DNA of 62,144 nucleotides from Anaerolineae bacterium (lineage in GTDB: Bacteria; Chloroflexota; Anaerolineae; JAFGEY01): NCBI GenBank assembly GCA_016929775.1, contig JAFGIE010000234.1:1-62144 (forward strand). Direction: 5' to 3'. Of the stretch, positions 51,801 through 60,700 are shown piece after piece. The notes under the pieces are model-generated. The model had not been told where the DNA came from and did not search any database. It worked only from the letters and a program-made list of their open reading frames with translations. Numbering within the stretch: position 1 is the first letter of the stretch; the number at the start of each line of letters is the position of its first letter. The translations under genes and the position numbers were made by a program.

Positions 51801-52456
51801 CCGACGTGCACGGCGTGTTGGCCTACATCTATGGGATGCAAGGGGACTATGGCGCTGCGGTCGAGCACACGCTCGAGGTGCTGGCGCGCAGCAACGACTC
51901 GACTCAGCGGTACACGAGCTACAAGAACCTGGCGATCTATTATGAGAAGCTGAGCCAGCCCGAGCGCGCCCTGTCGGCGGCGGAAGAGGCACTGGCACTC
52001 GCTCCCGAGGGCGAGCGTGCGAGCTTGCAGGCGTGGATCGCCCAGGTTTTGGCAGGGGGCGCCGGTGGGGAGGCAGAGTCGCGGATCCAGGAGCTGCTAT
52101 CGTCCGGGCAGATCGCGCTGAACGGCGGGCGGTGGGACGAGGCGGCGCTGGCGTACGAGACCGCACTGGCGCTCAACCCGGAGCTGGTCGCCGCTCACAG
52201 TGCCCTAGCCTACATCTACGCGCAGCAGGGCAAGCTCGAGCAGGCGGAAGCGGAAAACTTGCTCGTGCTGGGTGCGATCCCCGATGACCTGTCCACGCTC
52301 AAGAACCTGGCGATCATCTACCGCCAGCTGCAGCGCTATGACGAGGCCCTGGCGTACGCACAGCGCGCGATGTCTTCGAGCGAGGTGACTGCGGAGGACA
52401 AGCGCCAGTTGGAGGTGTTCATCGGCGAGCTGCAGCAGCTCAGGAGCCCGGGCTAG
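48815..52456 (+). CDS. O-antigen ligase-like membrane protein with TPR tail
   Basis: A 1213-residue protein. The first ~800 residues are very hydrophobic with about a dozen or more helices; a periplasmic loop and an 'FTQSRGPWLGLVGG' segment near 248-261 match the Wzy_C/O-antigen ligase fold. A long loop with 'NFARTAFGYGPESM...NRFYPPDLAHYE' near 350-390 would hold the catalytic residues. From about 790 to the end lie tetratricopeptide repeats (for example 'AIAKYEYALALDD', 'ALAYAQRAMSSSE'). It would polymerise or transfer a glycan across the membrane, with the TPRs recruiting partners. A GT4 glycosyltransferase lies 52 bp downstream. Confidence 0.85.
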   Translation: MYRTKVEAFCDKLIEAGWLSALVVVPLFFNVYSSRVFEPDKITLLRSIAVLMAAAWVVKLIERGLGEVTGEASVGGAATRLWQQVCRTPMVLPTLVLVGVYVLSTMLSVVPRVSLLGSYQRLQGTYSTLSYVVVFVLMLQGLRTREQVERLITTVVLTSLPIALYGIVQHYGLDPLPWGGDVRTRVAGNMGNAIFIAAYMIMALPLALYRVVESFTRILTSDESRSVDIFLGAAYVFVLAVQAICIVFTQSRGPWLGLVGGAFFFFLVYAVVHRQRWLVWVLVLGVVGFAGFLIVFNLPNTPLEDLKSAAYVGRLGRVLDKEEGTSKVRLLIWEGAIDMILPHPPLERPDGSRDWLNFARTAFGYGPESMYVAYNRFYPPDLAHYEARNASPDRSHNETFDALVITGVVGFAAYMYVFASVFYYGFRWLGVIVGPGQRRFYIACWVGGGIVGAATMVLWQGPEFFGVGLPAGIAAGLGLYLGVWGLFLSQHVDRDAAAAREANPYVLLLVALVAGILGHFVEIHFGIAIAATRTYFWAYTGLLVVVGHVLPRALASEQAWIAEQPVAGGTRSKGRRSGRRTRRQPSTRALIPPGVWALLPYALVLTLILATLAFDFVSSNEQALSTPGEIVSASLTRRIANGEAVRSYGVLGVVGITWLLGSAISVAEWHQRAKRSEWPAALGVCLAISCVLSYLFALTIAARLLNTVRQTQVLGQARMVMGMLTNYYVLAFLLLLFAGLALLREAGSTPAFSRRGRWWTYPIMLGGAIAIAVVTNLRVVHADMVYKQAQPYERQGLWDISVVLHQEAIRLAPHEDYYHLFLGRAFLEKAKSARAGVQPAREYTMAEVLSLTPQELDALSREELMSCSEAALQRAREINPLNTDHSANLGRLFRTRAEVTSDPAQRYDRFQQALAYYAQATSLSPNAAHLYNEWGLVYLSMGEQERAIAKYEYALALDDRYEVTYMSLGDAYMRANDLDKAKEMYLEAVALKPGSADVHGVLAYIYGMQGDYGAAVEHTLEVLARSNDSTQRYTSYKNLAIYYEKLSQPERALSAAEEALALAPEGERASLQAWIAQVLAGGAGGEAESRIQELLSSGQIALNGGRWDEAALAYETALALNPELVAAHSALAYIYAQQGKLEQAEAENLLVLGAIPDDLSTLKNLAIIYRQLQRYDEALAYAQRAMSSSEVTAEDKRQLEVFIGELQQLRSPG

Positions 52457-52508
52457 GCGGCGGGCGTAGGAGAGCGGGCTGGACGCTGCCCGCGAAGGGA
52501 GGCAGGTG

Positions 52509-53750
52509 ATGAACGTCGGTTTCGTTTCTGGGCGCATTGCGGGGACGGATGGCGTGTCTCTCGAGACAGCCAAGTGGGCGGCGGTCCTGGAGGGGATGGG
52601 ACACGCGATCTATTACTGCGCTGGTGAGCTTGAACGCGATGGACCACCGGGATTGCTGGTCCCCGAGATGTACTTTCACACGCCCGACGCGGACTGGATC
52701 GTCGACCACGCGTATGGCACCACGACGCCCCACCCCGATCTGTACCCGATGATCGACCGGTACGCACGCGCCTTTCGGGAGCGCCTCGACGCCTTTGTGG
52801 CGCAGTATGGGATCGATCTGATCATCCCGGAGAACGCGCTGACGATCCCAATCCAGATCGCGCTCGGCGTCGCGCTGACGGACCTGATCGAGGAGACGGG
52901 CATCCCCACCATCGCGCACCACCACGACTTTTACTGGGAGCGCGAGGTGTACAAGGTGAACTGCATCCCAGACATCATCGCGCGCTGTTTCCCGCCCGAC
53001 TCGCCCTCGATCCGGCACGTCGTGATCAACTCACTCGCGCAACGCGACCTGCGCGCACGATGCGGGATCGACTCGGTTGTCGTGCCCAACGTATTTGACT
53101 TTGCCGTGCCAGCGCCGGGGATCGACGACTATAACGCGGATCTCCGTGCGGGGATCGGGCTGACGGACGAGGACCTGCTGATCCTGCAGCCAACGCGCAT
53201 CATCCGACGGAAGGGGATCGAGCTGGCGATCGAGTTGGTGGGACGATTGCGCGACCCACGCTGCAAGCTGGTGCTCTCACACGCGACGGACGTGGACCCG
53301 GATTACCTTGCCGAGCTGCGCGCCCTGGCAGAGGAGTGGGAGGTCGACCTGCGCGTGCCGATCGACCGGATCGATAGCGTGCGGACAGAGCGCGAGGGGG
53401 TACGGGTCTACGGGCTGTGGGACGTGTACCCGCACGCCGACTTTGTGACCTATCCCAGCCTGTATGAGGGGTTCGGCAATGCCCTGATCGAGGCGATCTA
53501 TTTCCGGTTGCCTGCGCTCGTGAACCGCTACTCGGTCTACGCGGCGGACATTGGCCCGCTGGGTTTCGATTTCGTCGAGATCGACGGACGGGTGACCGAC
53601 GAGGCTGTGGCAGCTACTCGCGCGCTCCTAGATGACCCGGAGCTGCGGCGGCGCACGGTGGATCGGAACTATGCCCTGGCGAGCGAGCACTTTTCGTACC
53701 AAGCGGTCGAGCGGCAGCTCGCACCGCTGCTCGCTTCTTTTGGCGACTAG
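52509..53750 (+). CDS. GT4-type glycosyltransferase
   Basis: A 413-residue GT-B glycosyltransferase. The N-terminal half has VSGRIAGTDGVSLE and a HHHDFYWERE loop near 136-145. The C-terminal half has 'LQPTRIIRRKGIELAIELV' near 225 and the E-x7-E nucleotide-sugar motif (YPSLYEGFGNALIEAIYF, near 320-335). ATG 52509 is preceded by GGGAGG with 6-nt spacing; GTG 52506 is less likely. Its stop is a CTAG shared with the stop of the oppositely oriented deaminase gene. Probably part of a surface polysaccharide or glycoconjugate pathway with the preceding ligase. Confidence 0.85.
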   Translation: MNVGFVSGRIAGTDGVSLETAKWAAVLEGMGHAIYYCAGELERDGPPGLLVPEMYFHTPDADWIVDHAYGTTTPHPDLYPMIDRYARAFRERLDAFVAQYGIDLIIPENALTIPIQIALGVALTDLIEETGIPTIAHHHDFYWEREVYKVNCIPDIIARCFPPDSPSIRHVVINSLAQRDLRARCGIDSVVVPNVFDFAVPAPGIDDYNADLRAGIGLTDEDLLILQPTRIIRRKGIELAIELVGRLRDPRCKLVLSHATDVDPDYLAELRALAEEWEVDLRVPIDRIDSVRTEREGVRVYGLWDVYPHADFVTYPSLYEGFGNALIEAIYFRLPALVNRYSVYAADIGPLGFDFVEIDGRVTDEAVAATRALLDDPELRRRTVDRNYALASEHFSYQAVERQLAPLLASFGD

Positions 53751-54223
53751 GGCTCGCCCTCGGCATCTGTCTTGGCTGGACGGCGCCGCGGGATGTAGTG
53801 CATGACGCTGATGATCGACAGGATCTCCTTGGCGAGGGGATCGGGATAGTCGTCGAGGTAAACCACGCGCGTGATGCCCGCGTTGACGATCGACTTGGCG
53901 CACCACGAACAGGGGTAGGTGGTGGTATAGATCGTCGAACCGTCGATCGAGATGCCGTACCGTGCGGCAAAGTTGATGGCATTCTGCTCGGCGTGCGCTG
54001 CCCGGCAGAGCTCGGAGCGCTGTCCCGAGGGGACGTCCTCTCGCGCGCAGCCGACATCGATGCAGTGCGGATGTCCCGCTGGGGAGCCATTGTAGCCGGT
54101 AGAGACGATCTGCTTACCCCGCACGATCACGGCGCCGATCTGCCGGTGCAGGCAGGTAGACCGGCTCGCCACGACGCGCGCGATCTCCATAAAGTAGGCG
54201 TCGATGTCGGGTCGCTCGCTCAC
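53747..54223 (-). CDS. Deoxycytidylate (dCMP) deaminase
   Basis: A 158-residue zinc deaminase of the ComEB/dCMP deaminase type. Ligands are visible: H-A-E at His77-Glu79 and C-x2-C at Cys105 and Cys108 (PCSWC). A small extra loop with GCAREDVPSGQRSELC near 58-74 is typical of dCMP deaminases. It makes dUMP from dCMP, feeding thymidylate synthesis. It starts at GTG 54223, with AAAGGAG upstream, overlapping the ThyX stop by 4 bp (GTGA). The pair thus forms a translationally coupled thymidylate module. The stop shares a CTAG with the convergent glycosyltransferase. Confidence 0.93.
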   Translation of the reverse strand: MSERPDIDAYFMEIARVVASRSTCLHRQIGAVIVRGKQIVSTGYNGSPAGHPHCIDVGCAREDVPSGQRSELCRAAHAEQNAINFAARYGISIDGSTIYTTTYPCSWCAKSIVNAGITRVVYLDDYPDPLAKEILSIISVMHYIPRRRPAKTDAEGEP

Positions 54224-54900
54224 GCTGTCTCTCCTTTGCTAGCGCCGAGGGCCTCAAAGAGGTCGGCGTGGGACTCTTGCAGCTGCGCGTAGAGCGCGCC
54301 GAACACGCTGGGCGCGTGGGGAAGGATGGCGAGCAACATGCGTGCGCAGAGCTCGCGGATCTCCCACTGGGCGTGCGGCGAGATGCGCAGGCGAAAGACG
54401 TGCAGGAGCTCGCGGAAGTTGGCGGTCATGATCAGTCGCGTAGCAGTTGCGTTCGGAAGCAGAAAGCGTGCGTCCTCCTTTTTCACCCCCCGTTCGCGCA
54501 GGCGACGGTAGGTCTCGATCGCCTGTGCCACGAACTCGTCCCAGATGACCTTGGCCCCTGGGTCCGCCAGTACGTCCGGCGGGATGACCCAATCTGGCTC
54601 CGACATGTCCACGTAGCGCTGCGACTCTTGGGAAAAGCTGGCAAGCCGGTGCCGGACGAGCTGGTGACTGCACGCCCGGCTGATGCCGCTGATCTCAAAG
54701 GACGCACTGGCGTGCTCGATGATGGACTCGTGGCCTTCCTGCACGCGCTTCTGAACAAAGCGCGCGGTGATCGCGGCGTCTCCGCCGCCCGCGCTTCGAT
54801 AGCACGTGCGCCCGGCGTGCTCGATCAGGGCCTCACTGTCGTGGGCTGATCCTGCCCCATCCGGCAGGTAGTGCGTGACGGCGATCAGCTTGACCTGCAT
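54220..54900 (-). CDS. thyX: FAD-dependent thymidylate synthase ThyX
   Basis: A 226-residue flavin-dependent thymidylate synthase. The ThyX signature RHR-x7-S is present as RHRLASFSQES (residues 83-93), and the 'GHESIIEHASASFEI' helix near 56-70 is canonical. It methylates dUMP with CH2H4folate and FAD, without a ThyA-type cysteine. ATG 54900 is preceded by GGGAGG; the longer upstream frame includes the promoter and is rejected. A perfect TTGACA-17-TATACT promoter (54935-54963) drives the thyX and deaminase pair. Confidence 0.96.
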   Translation of the reverse strand: MQVKLIAVTHYLPDGAGSAHDSEALIEHAGRTCYRSAGGGDAAITARFVQKRVQEGHESIIEHASASFEISGISRACSHQLVRHRLASFSQESQRYVDMSEPDWVIPPDVLADPGAKVIWDEFVAQAIETYRRLRERGVKKEDARFLLPNATATRLIMTANFRELLHVFRLRISPHAQWEIRELCARMLLAILPHAPSVFGALYAQLQESHADLFEALGASKGETA

Positions 54901-54934
54901 CGTTCCTCCCCACTCGGATTTCTCAAGGGCGCCG

Positions 54935-54963
54935 AGTATAGCACGCCACCGGGGGCTTGTCAA
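54935..54963 (-). promoter_or_regulatory. Promoter of the thyX operon
   Basis: On the minus strand, perfect TTGACA (54958-54963) and TATACT (54935-54940) with a 17-bp spacer. Divergent from the acyl-CoA ligase promoter, with the two -35 boxes 5 bp apart. Confidence 0.85.
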
Positions 54964-54968
54964 AGCAG

Positions 54969-54998
54969 TTGACATCCGATAGCTGCGTGGAGTATACT
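54969..54998 (+). promoter_or_regulatory. Promoter of the acyl-CoA ligase gene
   Basis: Perfect TTGACA (54969-54974) and TATACT (54993-54998) with an 18-bp spacer. Start codon 55056. Confidence 0.8.
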
Positions 54999-55055
54999 GC
55001 TGCAACGACCAAAACACAAGAGACGTCGTGAGAAGGACGTACGGAGGAGAGAGCC

Positions 55056-56741
55056 ATGGACCGCCCCTGGCTGCAGCACTATGACCCTGGTGTGCCCGAG
55101 CACATCGCGTATGGCGACGCTCCGATCGACGCGATCCTGGCGGCCCGCGCCGCGCGCGCGCCAGGTCGCGCGTTCTGCACGTTCAAGGGCGCGCGGCTGA
55201 CCTACGGACGTATGGATGCGCTCGTAGACCGGATGGCGGCTGCCCTACAGCAGCGGGGGTTGCGAGCGGGGGATCGCGTGGCGCTCCATCTGCCCAACTG
55301 CCCGCAGTTCCCGATCGCCTTCAATGGTGTCCTGCGGGCGGGCGGCATCGTCGTGCCCTGCAACCCGACGTACGTGCCAAGAGAGATGGCGCACCAGCTC
55401 GGGGATGCCGGCGCCAAGATGGTCATCACGCTGAGCAGCACCTACGACACTATCCGCGCCGTGCGCGACCGTACCGCGGTCGAGGTGGTCCTGGTTGCGC
55501 GGATCAAGACCTACTTTCCCTGGCACCTGCGCACGCTGTTCACAGTCTTTCTCGAGCGGCGCACGGGCCACGCGCTGGATCTATCAGGTGAGCCTGACGC
55601 GTTGTGGCTCGCGGAAGCGCTGCGGGCGGCGCCTCCCAAGCCGAGCCCGGTTGACAGAGACCCTGACGCCATCGCCGTGCTGATGTACACGGGGGGCACG
55701 ACTGGCGTGTCGAAAGGCGCGCAGCTCACGCAGCGCAACCTGGTGGTGAATGCCGCGCAGTGCGCGCACTGGCTCAAGACGACGGACAGAGGCGCGATCC
55801 TGCTGACCGCACTCCCGCTGTTCCACAGCTATGCGATGACGACTTGCATGAACCACGCCGTCTATGTGGGCGGCAGTATGAACCTCGTGCCGGATCCCCG
55901 CGACATGAAGGATGTGCTCAAGACGATCCAGAGAGAGCGCCCGACGATCTACCCAGGGGTTCCGGCAATGTATGTCGCGATCAACAACGATCCGGATGTC
56001 GCTGCGTCCAAGTATGACCTCGGGTCGATCGAGTCCTGCATCAGCGGCGCGGCGGCGCTGTCAGCGGAGGTGCAGGCGACGTTCCAGGCGCTGACCGGAG
56101 CGCGACTGGTGGAGGGATATGGCCTGAGCGAGGCATCCCCGGTGACGCACATCAACCCGATCGAGAACGGCGACCAGGTGGGGTACATCGGGCTGCCGGT
56201 GGCTGACACTGACGCCCGGATCGTCGATCTAGAGACGGGTACGCGGGTCCTGGGTCCAGGGGAGGTGGGGGAGCTGTGCGTGCGGGGACCTCAGGTGATG
56301 AAGGGATACTGGAACATGCCTGGCGAGACAGCCGAGGCGCTGCGCGGCGGCTGGCTGTACACCGGCGACATCGCTACGATGACGGAGGAGGGCTACTTTC
56401 GGCTGGTCGATCGCAAGAAGGACATGATCGTTGGCGCTGGCGGGTATAACGTCTACCCGACCGAGATCGAGGACGTGCTGTACCGTCATCCCAAGGTGCG
56501 GGAAGCCGTCGCTGCGGGCGTGCCGGTCGGGGACAAGGGGGAACGGGTAAAGGTGTGGATCGTGCCGAAGGATGGGGAGCAGCTGAGCGAGGACGAGGTC
56601 CTGGCATTCTGCGCGGAGAACCTCGCGCCATACAAGCGACCCCGGTACGTCGAGTTCCGGCAGGATCTGCCCAAGACGCTAATCGGTAAGATGCTGCGCC
56701 GGGTGCTGGTCGCAGAAGAGGCCTCGCGGGCGGTGGAGTAG
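55056..56741 (+). CDS. AMP-forming acyl-CoA ligase (long-chain fatty acid type)
   Basis: A 561-residue acyl-adenylate-forming enzyme. The P-loop-like motif MYTGGTTGVSKGA lies near residue 210 and the adenylate motif 'GYGLSEASPVTH' near 355; YTGD-x5-T, IDRKKDMI-type and the late Lys in 'PKTLIGKMLRR' (near 545) complete the set. Length and pattern are of FadD-type long-chain acyl-CoA synthetase. It activates free fatty acids at the membrane, but exact chain length cannot be read. ATG 55056 follows GGAGGAGAGAG. It ends at a strong bidirectional hairpin shared with FtsH. Confidence 0.9.
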   Translation: MDRPWLQHYDPGVPEHIAYGDAPIDAILAARAARAPGRAFCTFKGARLTYGRMDALVDRMAAALQQRGLRAGDRVALHLPNCPQFPIAFNGVLRAGGIVVPCNPTYVPREMAHQLGDAGAKMVITLSSTYDTIRAVRDRTAVEVVLVARIKTYFPWHLRTLFTVFLERRTGHALDLSGEPDALWLAEALRAAPPKPSPVDRDPDAIAVLMYTGGTTGVSKGAQLTQRNLVVNAAQCAHWLKTTDRGAILLTALPLFHSYAMTTCMNHAVYVGGSMNLVPDPRDMKDVLKTIQRERPTIYPGVPAMYVAINNDPDVAASKYDLGSIESCISGAAALSAEVQATFQALTGARLVEGYGLSEASPVTHINPIENGDQVGYIGLPVADTDARIVDLETGTRVLGPGEVGELCVRGPQVMKGYWNMPGETAEALRGGWLYTGDIATMTEEGYFRLVDRKKDMIVGAGGYNVYPTEIEDVLYRHPKVREAVAAGVPVGDKGERVKVWIVPKDGEQLSEDEVLAFCAENLAPYKRPRYVEFRQDLPKTLIGKMLRRVLVAEEASRAVE

Positions 56742-56759
56742 ACCTCCCAAAGGTCAGAG

Positions 56760-56805
56760 CAGGGCCTCTCGAGCGCGGTGATGGCGCGTTCGAGAGGCCC
56801 TGTTT
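56760..56805. terminator. Strong bidirectional terminator
   Basis: A perfect 13-bp stem (56760-56772 with 56790-56802) followed by TTT. It lies between the convergent acyl-CoA ligase and FtsH genes. On the minus strand it follows the FtsH stop by about 25 bp. Confidence 0.75.
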
Positions 56806-56827
56806 GCGTCAGATGCCCGGTCGCTTG

Positions 56828-58657
56828 CTACGCAGGGACGCTGTTCATGATCGCTTCGAACTCGTCGGCGTCCAGGGTCTCGACCTCCATGAGCCGCGTG
56901 GCGACGGCGACAAGCTTGTCTCGGTGCTCGGTCAAGACCTGCTGGGCGCGTTCGTACGCCTCGTTGATCAGTCGCTGGACCTCGCTGTCGATGTCCTGTG
57001 CAACCGCCTCGCTGTAGTCGCGCTGCTCCGAGATCTCGCGTCCTAGGAACACGAGTTCCTCTTTCTGCCCGAACGTCATTGCACCGAGTTTTTCGCTCAT
57101 ACCGTAGCGCTTGACCATCTTGCGCGCAAGGTCGGTCACCCGCTCCAGGTCGTTGCTGGCTCCGGTGGTGATGTCGCCAAAGATCGACTCCTCTGCCACC
57201 CGCCCGCCCAGGAGTCCTGCCATCTGATCGCGGAACTGGTCCCGGCTCTGGAGGAGGTGGTCGTCCTCGGGGAGCGACATGGTGTAGCCGAGAGCCACAC
57301 CACGGGAAACGATCGTGATCTTGCGGACCGGGTCGCACTTGGGGAGCATCTTTTGCACGACGGCGTGCCCCGCTTCGTGGTAGGCGATGATCTCTTTTTC
57401 CTCTTCGCTGATCAGCCTGCTCTTGCGCTCGGGCCCGGCGATGAGGCGCTCGATCGCCTCCTGGAACTCTTCCATGGCGATGATGCGCTTGTTGCGGCGC
57501 GCCGCCAGGATGGCTGCCTCGTTCACCAGGTTGGCGATATCGGCGCCGACAAAGCCGGGGGTCAGCTTGGCGAGGATGCCGAGATCGACGGCGGACTCGA
57601 GCGGCTTGCCCTTGACGTGCACCTTGAGGATCGCCTCGCGCCCTTTCATGTCGGGACGGTCGAGGACGACGCGCCGGTCAAACCTGCCCGGACGGAGGAG
57701 CGCCGGGTCCAGGATGTCGGGCCTGTTGGTTGCGGCGACGACGATCACGTTCGTGTCGGTATCAAAGCCGTCCATCTCGACCAAGATCTGGTTGAGGGTC
57801 TGCTCACGCTCGTCGTGGCTACCGCCTAACCCGGCGCCGCGGTGACGTCCCACGGCGTCGATCTCGTCGACAAAGACGATGCACGGCGAATGCCGCTTAG
57901 CCTGGTCGAACAGGTCGCGGACACGGGACGCGCCCACGCCGACGAACATCTCGACGAACTCGGAACCGCTGATGCTGAAAAAGGGCACCCCTGCCTCACC
58001 CGACACGGCTTTGGCCATGAGGGTCTTGCCCGTCCCGGGGGCGCCGACCAAGAGCACGCCCTTGGGAATGCGCGCCCCGAGGGCAATGAACTTTTCGGGT
58101 TCCTTGAGGAACTCGACGACCTCTTGCAGCTCCTCCTTGGCCTCCTCGACCCCGGCGACGTCGTCAAAGGTCACGGTGGGCTGGTCACCGGTGAACATGC
58201 GGGCCCGGCTTTTCCCGAAAGAGAGCGCCTGGTTGTTCGTGCCCTGTGCCTGGCGCAGCATAAAGTAGATCATGCCGACGATGATCAGGGTGGGCAGGAT
58301 CGTCCCCAAGGCGGTCAGGATGTTGATCCAGTCCGGCGGGGGCACGACCTCGATCAAGATCCCCTCCAGATCCTCCTGCGTCACGCCAAGGCCTTCCAGC
58401 GTCTCCAGCAGACCCACCCCGACCTCTTTGTACGCCACAGCCTGGGTCTGCCGCCCGTTCAGCGTGTAGGTGACGTCGATCTTGTCCTCGGTGGTGCTGA
58501 CCTGCTGCACGCTGCCCTGGCGGATCAGCTGTGCCAACTCGGTCACGTTTATTCTTTCAGGCGCGCTGGCTCGCCCCATGACCTGCCACAACAGCAGCGC
58601 GATCGCGGCAAGGATCAACAGGTAGACCAACCCATTCCGCCAATACCCAGACCTCAC
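56828..58657 (-). CDS. ftsH: ATP-dependent zinc metalloprotease FtsH
   Basis: A 609-residue membrane AAA+ protease. Transmembrane segments lie at about 9-27 and 113-134. Walker A is GAPGTGKT (205-212), Walker B is FVDEIDAVG near 262, and the zinc site HEAGH is at 427-431 with the downstream acidic ligand. The SRH region ([19 protein letters not shown]) is complete. It starts at GTG 58657 with GGAGG upstream, and a TATAAT-type -10 lies at 58696-58701. It degrades misfolded and short-lived membrane proteins. It lies downstream of a kinase and could be co-transcribed, though it has its own -10. Confidence 0.97.
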   Translation of the reverse strand: MRSGYWRNGLVYLLILAAIALLLWQVMGRASAPERINVTELAQLIRQGSVQQVSTTEDKIDVTYTLNGRQTQAVAYKEVGVGLLETLEGLGVTQEDLEGILIEVVPPPDWINILTALGTILPTLIIVGMIYFMLRQAQGTNNQALSFGKSRARMFTGDQPTVTFDDVAGVEEAKEELQEVVEFLKEPEKFIALGARIPKGVLLVGAPGTGKTLMAKAVSGEAGVPFFSISGSEFVEMFVGVGASRVRDLFDQAKRHSPCIVFVDEIDAVGRHRGAGLGGSHDEREQTLNQILVEMDGFDTDTNVIVVAATNRPDILDPALLRPGRFDRRVVLDRPDMKGREAILKVHVKGKPLESAVDLGILAKLTPGFVGADIANLVNEAAILAARRNKRIIAMEEFQEAIERLIAGPERKSRLISEEEKEIIAYHEAGHAVVQKMLPKCDPVRKITIVSRGVALGYTMSLPEDDHLLQSRDQFRDQMAGLLGGRVAEESIFGDITTGASNDLERVTDLARKMVKRYGMSEKLGAMTFGQKEELVFLGREISEQRDYSEAVAQDIDSEVQRLINEAYERAQQVLTEHRDKLVAVATRLMEVETLDADEFEAIMNSVPA

Positions 58658-58695
58658 TATCGTCCTCCATCCTCACACATGTGTACCGCACGCCC

Positions 58696-58701
58696 ATTAT
58701 A
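58696..58701 (-). promoter_or_regulatory. -10 box of ftsH
   Basis: Perfect TATAAT on the minus strand, 39 bp before the GTG. No good -35 (TGGCAG at best) lies at 17 bp, so an activator or alternative sigma factor may be needed. Confidence 0.45.
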
Positions 58702-58728
58702 CCACCGATCGGGCAATCCTGCCAGCAT

Positions 58729-60672
58729 CTAGTTACTCCCGACTGTGATCTGACGCACGATGACGGCGTTTTCTTTCTGCTGGCCCAACCCAGGGTCTAC
58801 TACCGGCAGGCGGTAGTCGCCGCGATACAACCCGATGTGCACCCAGTAGTCGCCTGAGCGTGCATTGGCGGGCAATGCAAGCACGTATGGGTCGAGGAAG
58901 GTCTCCCCCGGCAGCCAGGTGTTCGTGGGACGACTGCCTCCCAGGGGCGCCTGATCGACCTGCGTCAGGATGCGACCGTCGCGGTCCACGATGTGAATAA
59001 AGGTCGTATACGCGTCGGGCATTCGCTCCACGACGTGCCAGGTGACGAGGAGCTGCACGTATTCCCCGGGTCGGAAGTGGGTGCTGTTGACCTCGCACCG
59101 CTCCAAGGTCAACCGGTCCGCATAGTTGGCGCCCACCTCGTCCTGCGGCCCGATGCTGTATGCCAGCGTGACAGGATGTCCGACAGTGATCACGGCGCCT
59201 GCGGGCGGCGTCTGCGAGATGACCAACCCTGCGGGCTCGATGCTCGCCGTCTCTGTGAGAACGACGATCAGCCCGAGGTCCTCTAGATCGAGCCGCTTGA
59301 CCTCGGCTGGGAAGCCGATCGTGTCAGGCATCAGCACCGTCTCCGGTCCCAGACTGACCGTGACCTGGATGCGCGTCCCGGGCGGTACCCTGGCTCCCGC
59401 CAGTGGGTCCTGCACGACCACGTGCCCGAGCGGGATGTCGCTTGAGTGCTCCTCGGCGCTGACCGCGAGGACGAGTCCATCTTCTTCCGCGATCCGCCGC
59501 GCGGTCTCGATCGGTTCGCCGGTGAGCGGCGGCACCGTGAGATCGGGTGGCGCCGTCGGCGGGAGCACAGCAGGCGTGGTCAGACTCGCCAGGTCGTACG
59601 TCGGCGTCGGCGTAGCCAGCGGCGTCTCAGGAGAGGGTAGGTCCTGGGGCGTGAGAGCCCTGGTGAGCACCGTGCCCCACAGAGGCAGCAAGCCCATGAC
59701 GGAAAGAAACGCGAGCGCGGCGAGGAGGAGCATGAGCCAGTCTGTCTTGCGACGCGCGACCGGCTCGACAGGCATGCTGGTGGGCGCGGGCTGTGGCGTA
59801 GGCTGCTGCACGGGTTCGAGCGGCTGCGTGACGCTGGCGCTGTGTTGGCGATAGGCACGCAGTGCGCTGCCCAGCTCTTGGGCGGTCGGGTAGCGGGAGG
59901 CAGGGTCTTTTGCTAGGCAACGGTCCACGATGTGACGCAGGTGACGGGGGACCCGCGGATTGTGCTGCTCTAGCGGGGGCGGCGCGTTGACGACGTGCTG
60001 GCGCGCGATCTCGGCAGCGGTGGCGCCGTCAAAGGGGCACTTGCCGCACAGCATCTCGTACAGCAGGACGCCGACGGCATAGACGTCGGAAGCCGGCACG
60101 AGCGTCTTGCCGGAGACCAGTTCTGGTGATGCATAGTAGGGCGTGCCCCAGGACCTGACCTGCGTGGTTTGCGTTTCGGCAGAGAGCGCACGGGCAATGC
60201 CAAAGTCCGTCACCTTGACCCTGCCATCCCGCTGCACGAGGATGTTCTGTGGCTTGACATCGCAGTGGATGATGCCGGCGGCGTGCGCTGCGCCCAATGC
60301 GTCACAGACTTGGATCGCGATCTCGAGGGTCTGTGCCATGCGCAGCGGCGCGTGTCCCTGTAGGATCTCTTTGAGGGTCTGTCCCTGCGCGTATTCCATC
60401 ACGATGTACTCGACGTCACCATCACGACCGACGTCGTACACGGCGACGATGTTGGGGTGGGGCAGGCTGGCGGCTGCACGCGCCTCACGCCGGAAGGCAT
60501 CTCCACCGGCGTACTCGGGGCGCAGGATCTTGAGGGCGACGATGCGCTCCAGAGCTGTGTCCTGTGCCTTGTAGACGTCCGCCATTGCTCCCTCTCCCTC
60601 AAGAGAAAGGAGGCGATAGCGTGCATTCAGGACCTGTCCCTTTGTGACCACGTTGTGCTCCGGCTCTGGCAT
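58729..60672 (-). CDS. Ser/Thr protein kinase with PASTA domains and outer beta domain
   Basis: A 647-residue membrane kinase of the PknB/StkP type. ATP Lys48 (IVALKIL), HCDVKPQN at 136-143 (HRD changed to HCD, so a non-RD kinase) and DFG at 156-158 define the kinase domain. A single membrane helix is at 312-334. Outside lie two PASTA repeats (about 370-440 and 440-512, e.g. DIPLGHVVVQDPLAGARVP) and a C-terminal beta domain (about 525-647) with 'TTFIHIVDRDGRI...PTNTWLPGE'. I recall this module from many Anaerolineae glycosyltransferases, and its presence supports the taxonomic guess. It senses cell-wall fragments. 28 bp after the VTT gene. Confidence 0.92.
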   Translation of the reverse strand: MPEPEHNVVTKGQVLNARYRLLSLEGEGAMADVYKAQDTALERIVALKILRPEYAGGDAFRREARAAASLPHPNIVAVYDVGRDGDVEYIVMEYAQGQTLKEILQGHAPLRMAQTLEIAIQVCDALGAAHAAGIIHCDVKPQNILVQRDGRVKVTDFGIARALSAETQTTQVRSWGTPYYASPELVSGKTLVPASDVYAVGVLLYEMLCGKCPFDGATAAEIARQHVVNAPPPLEQHNPRVPRHLRHIVDRCLAKDPASRYPTAQELGSALRAYRQHSASVTQPLEPVQQPTPQPAPTSMPVEPVARRKTDWLMLLLAALAFLSVMGLLPLWGTVLTRALTPQDLPSPETPLATPTPTYDLASLTTPAVLPPTAPPDLTVPPLTGEPIETARRIAEEDGLVLAVSAEEHSSDIPLGHVVVQDPLAGARVPPGTRIQVTVSLGPETVLMPDTIGFPAEVKRLDLEDLGLIVVLTETASIEPAGLVISQTPPAGAVITVGHPVTLAYSIGPQDEVGANYADRLTLERCEVNSTHFRPGEYVQLLVTWHVVERMPDAYTTFIHIVDRDGRILTQVDQAPLGGSRPTNTWLPGETFLDPYVLALPANARSGDYWVHIGLYRGDYRLPVVDPGLGQQKENAVIVRQITVGSN

Positions 60673-60700
60673 GTGGCGTCGCCCTCAGGGCAACCGCGTG

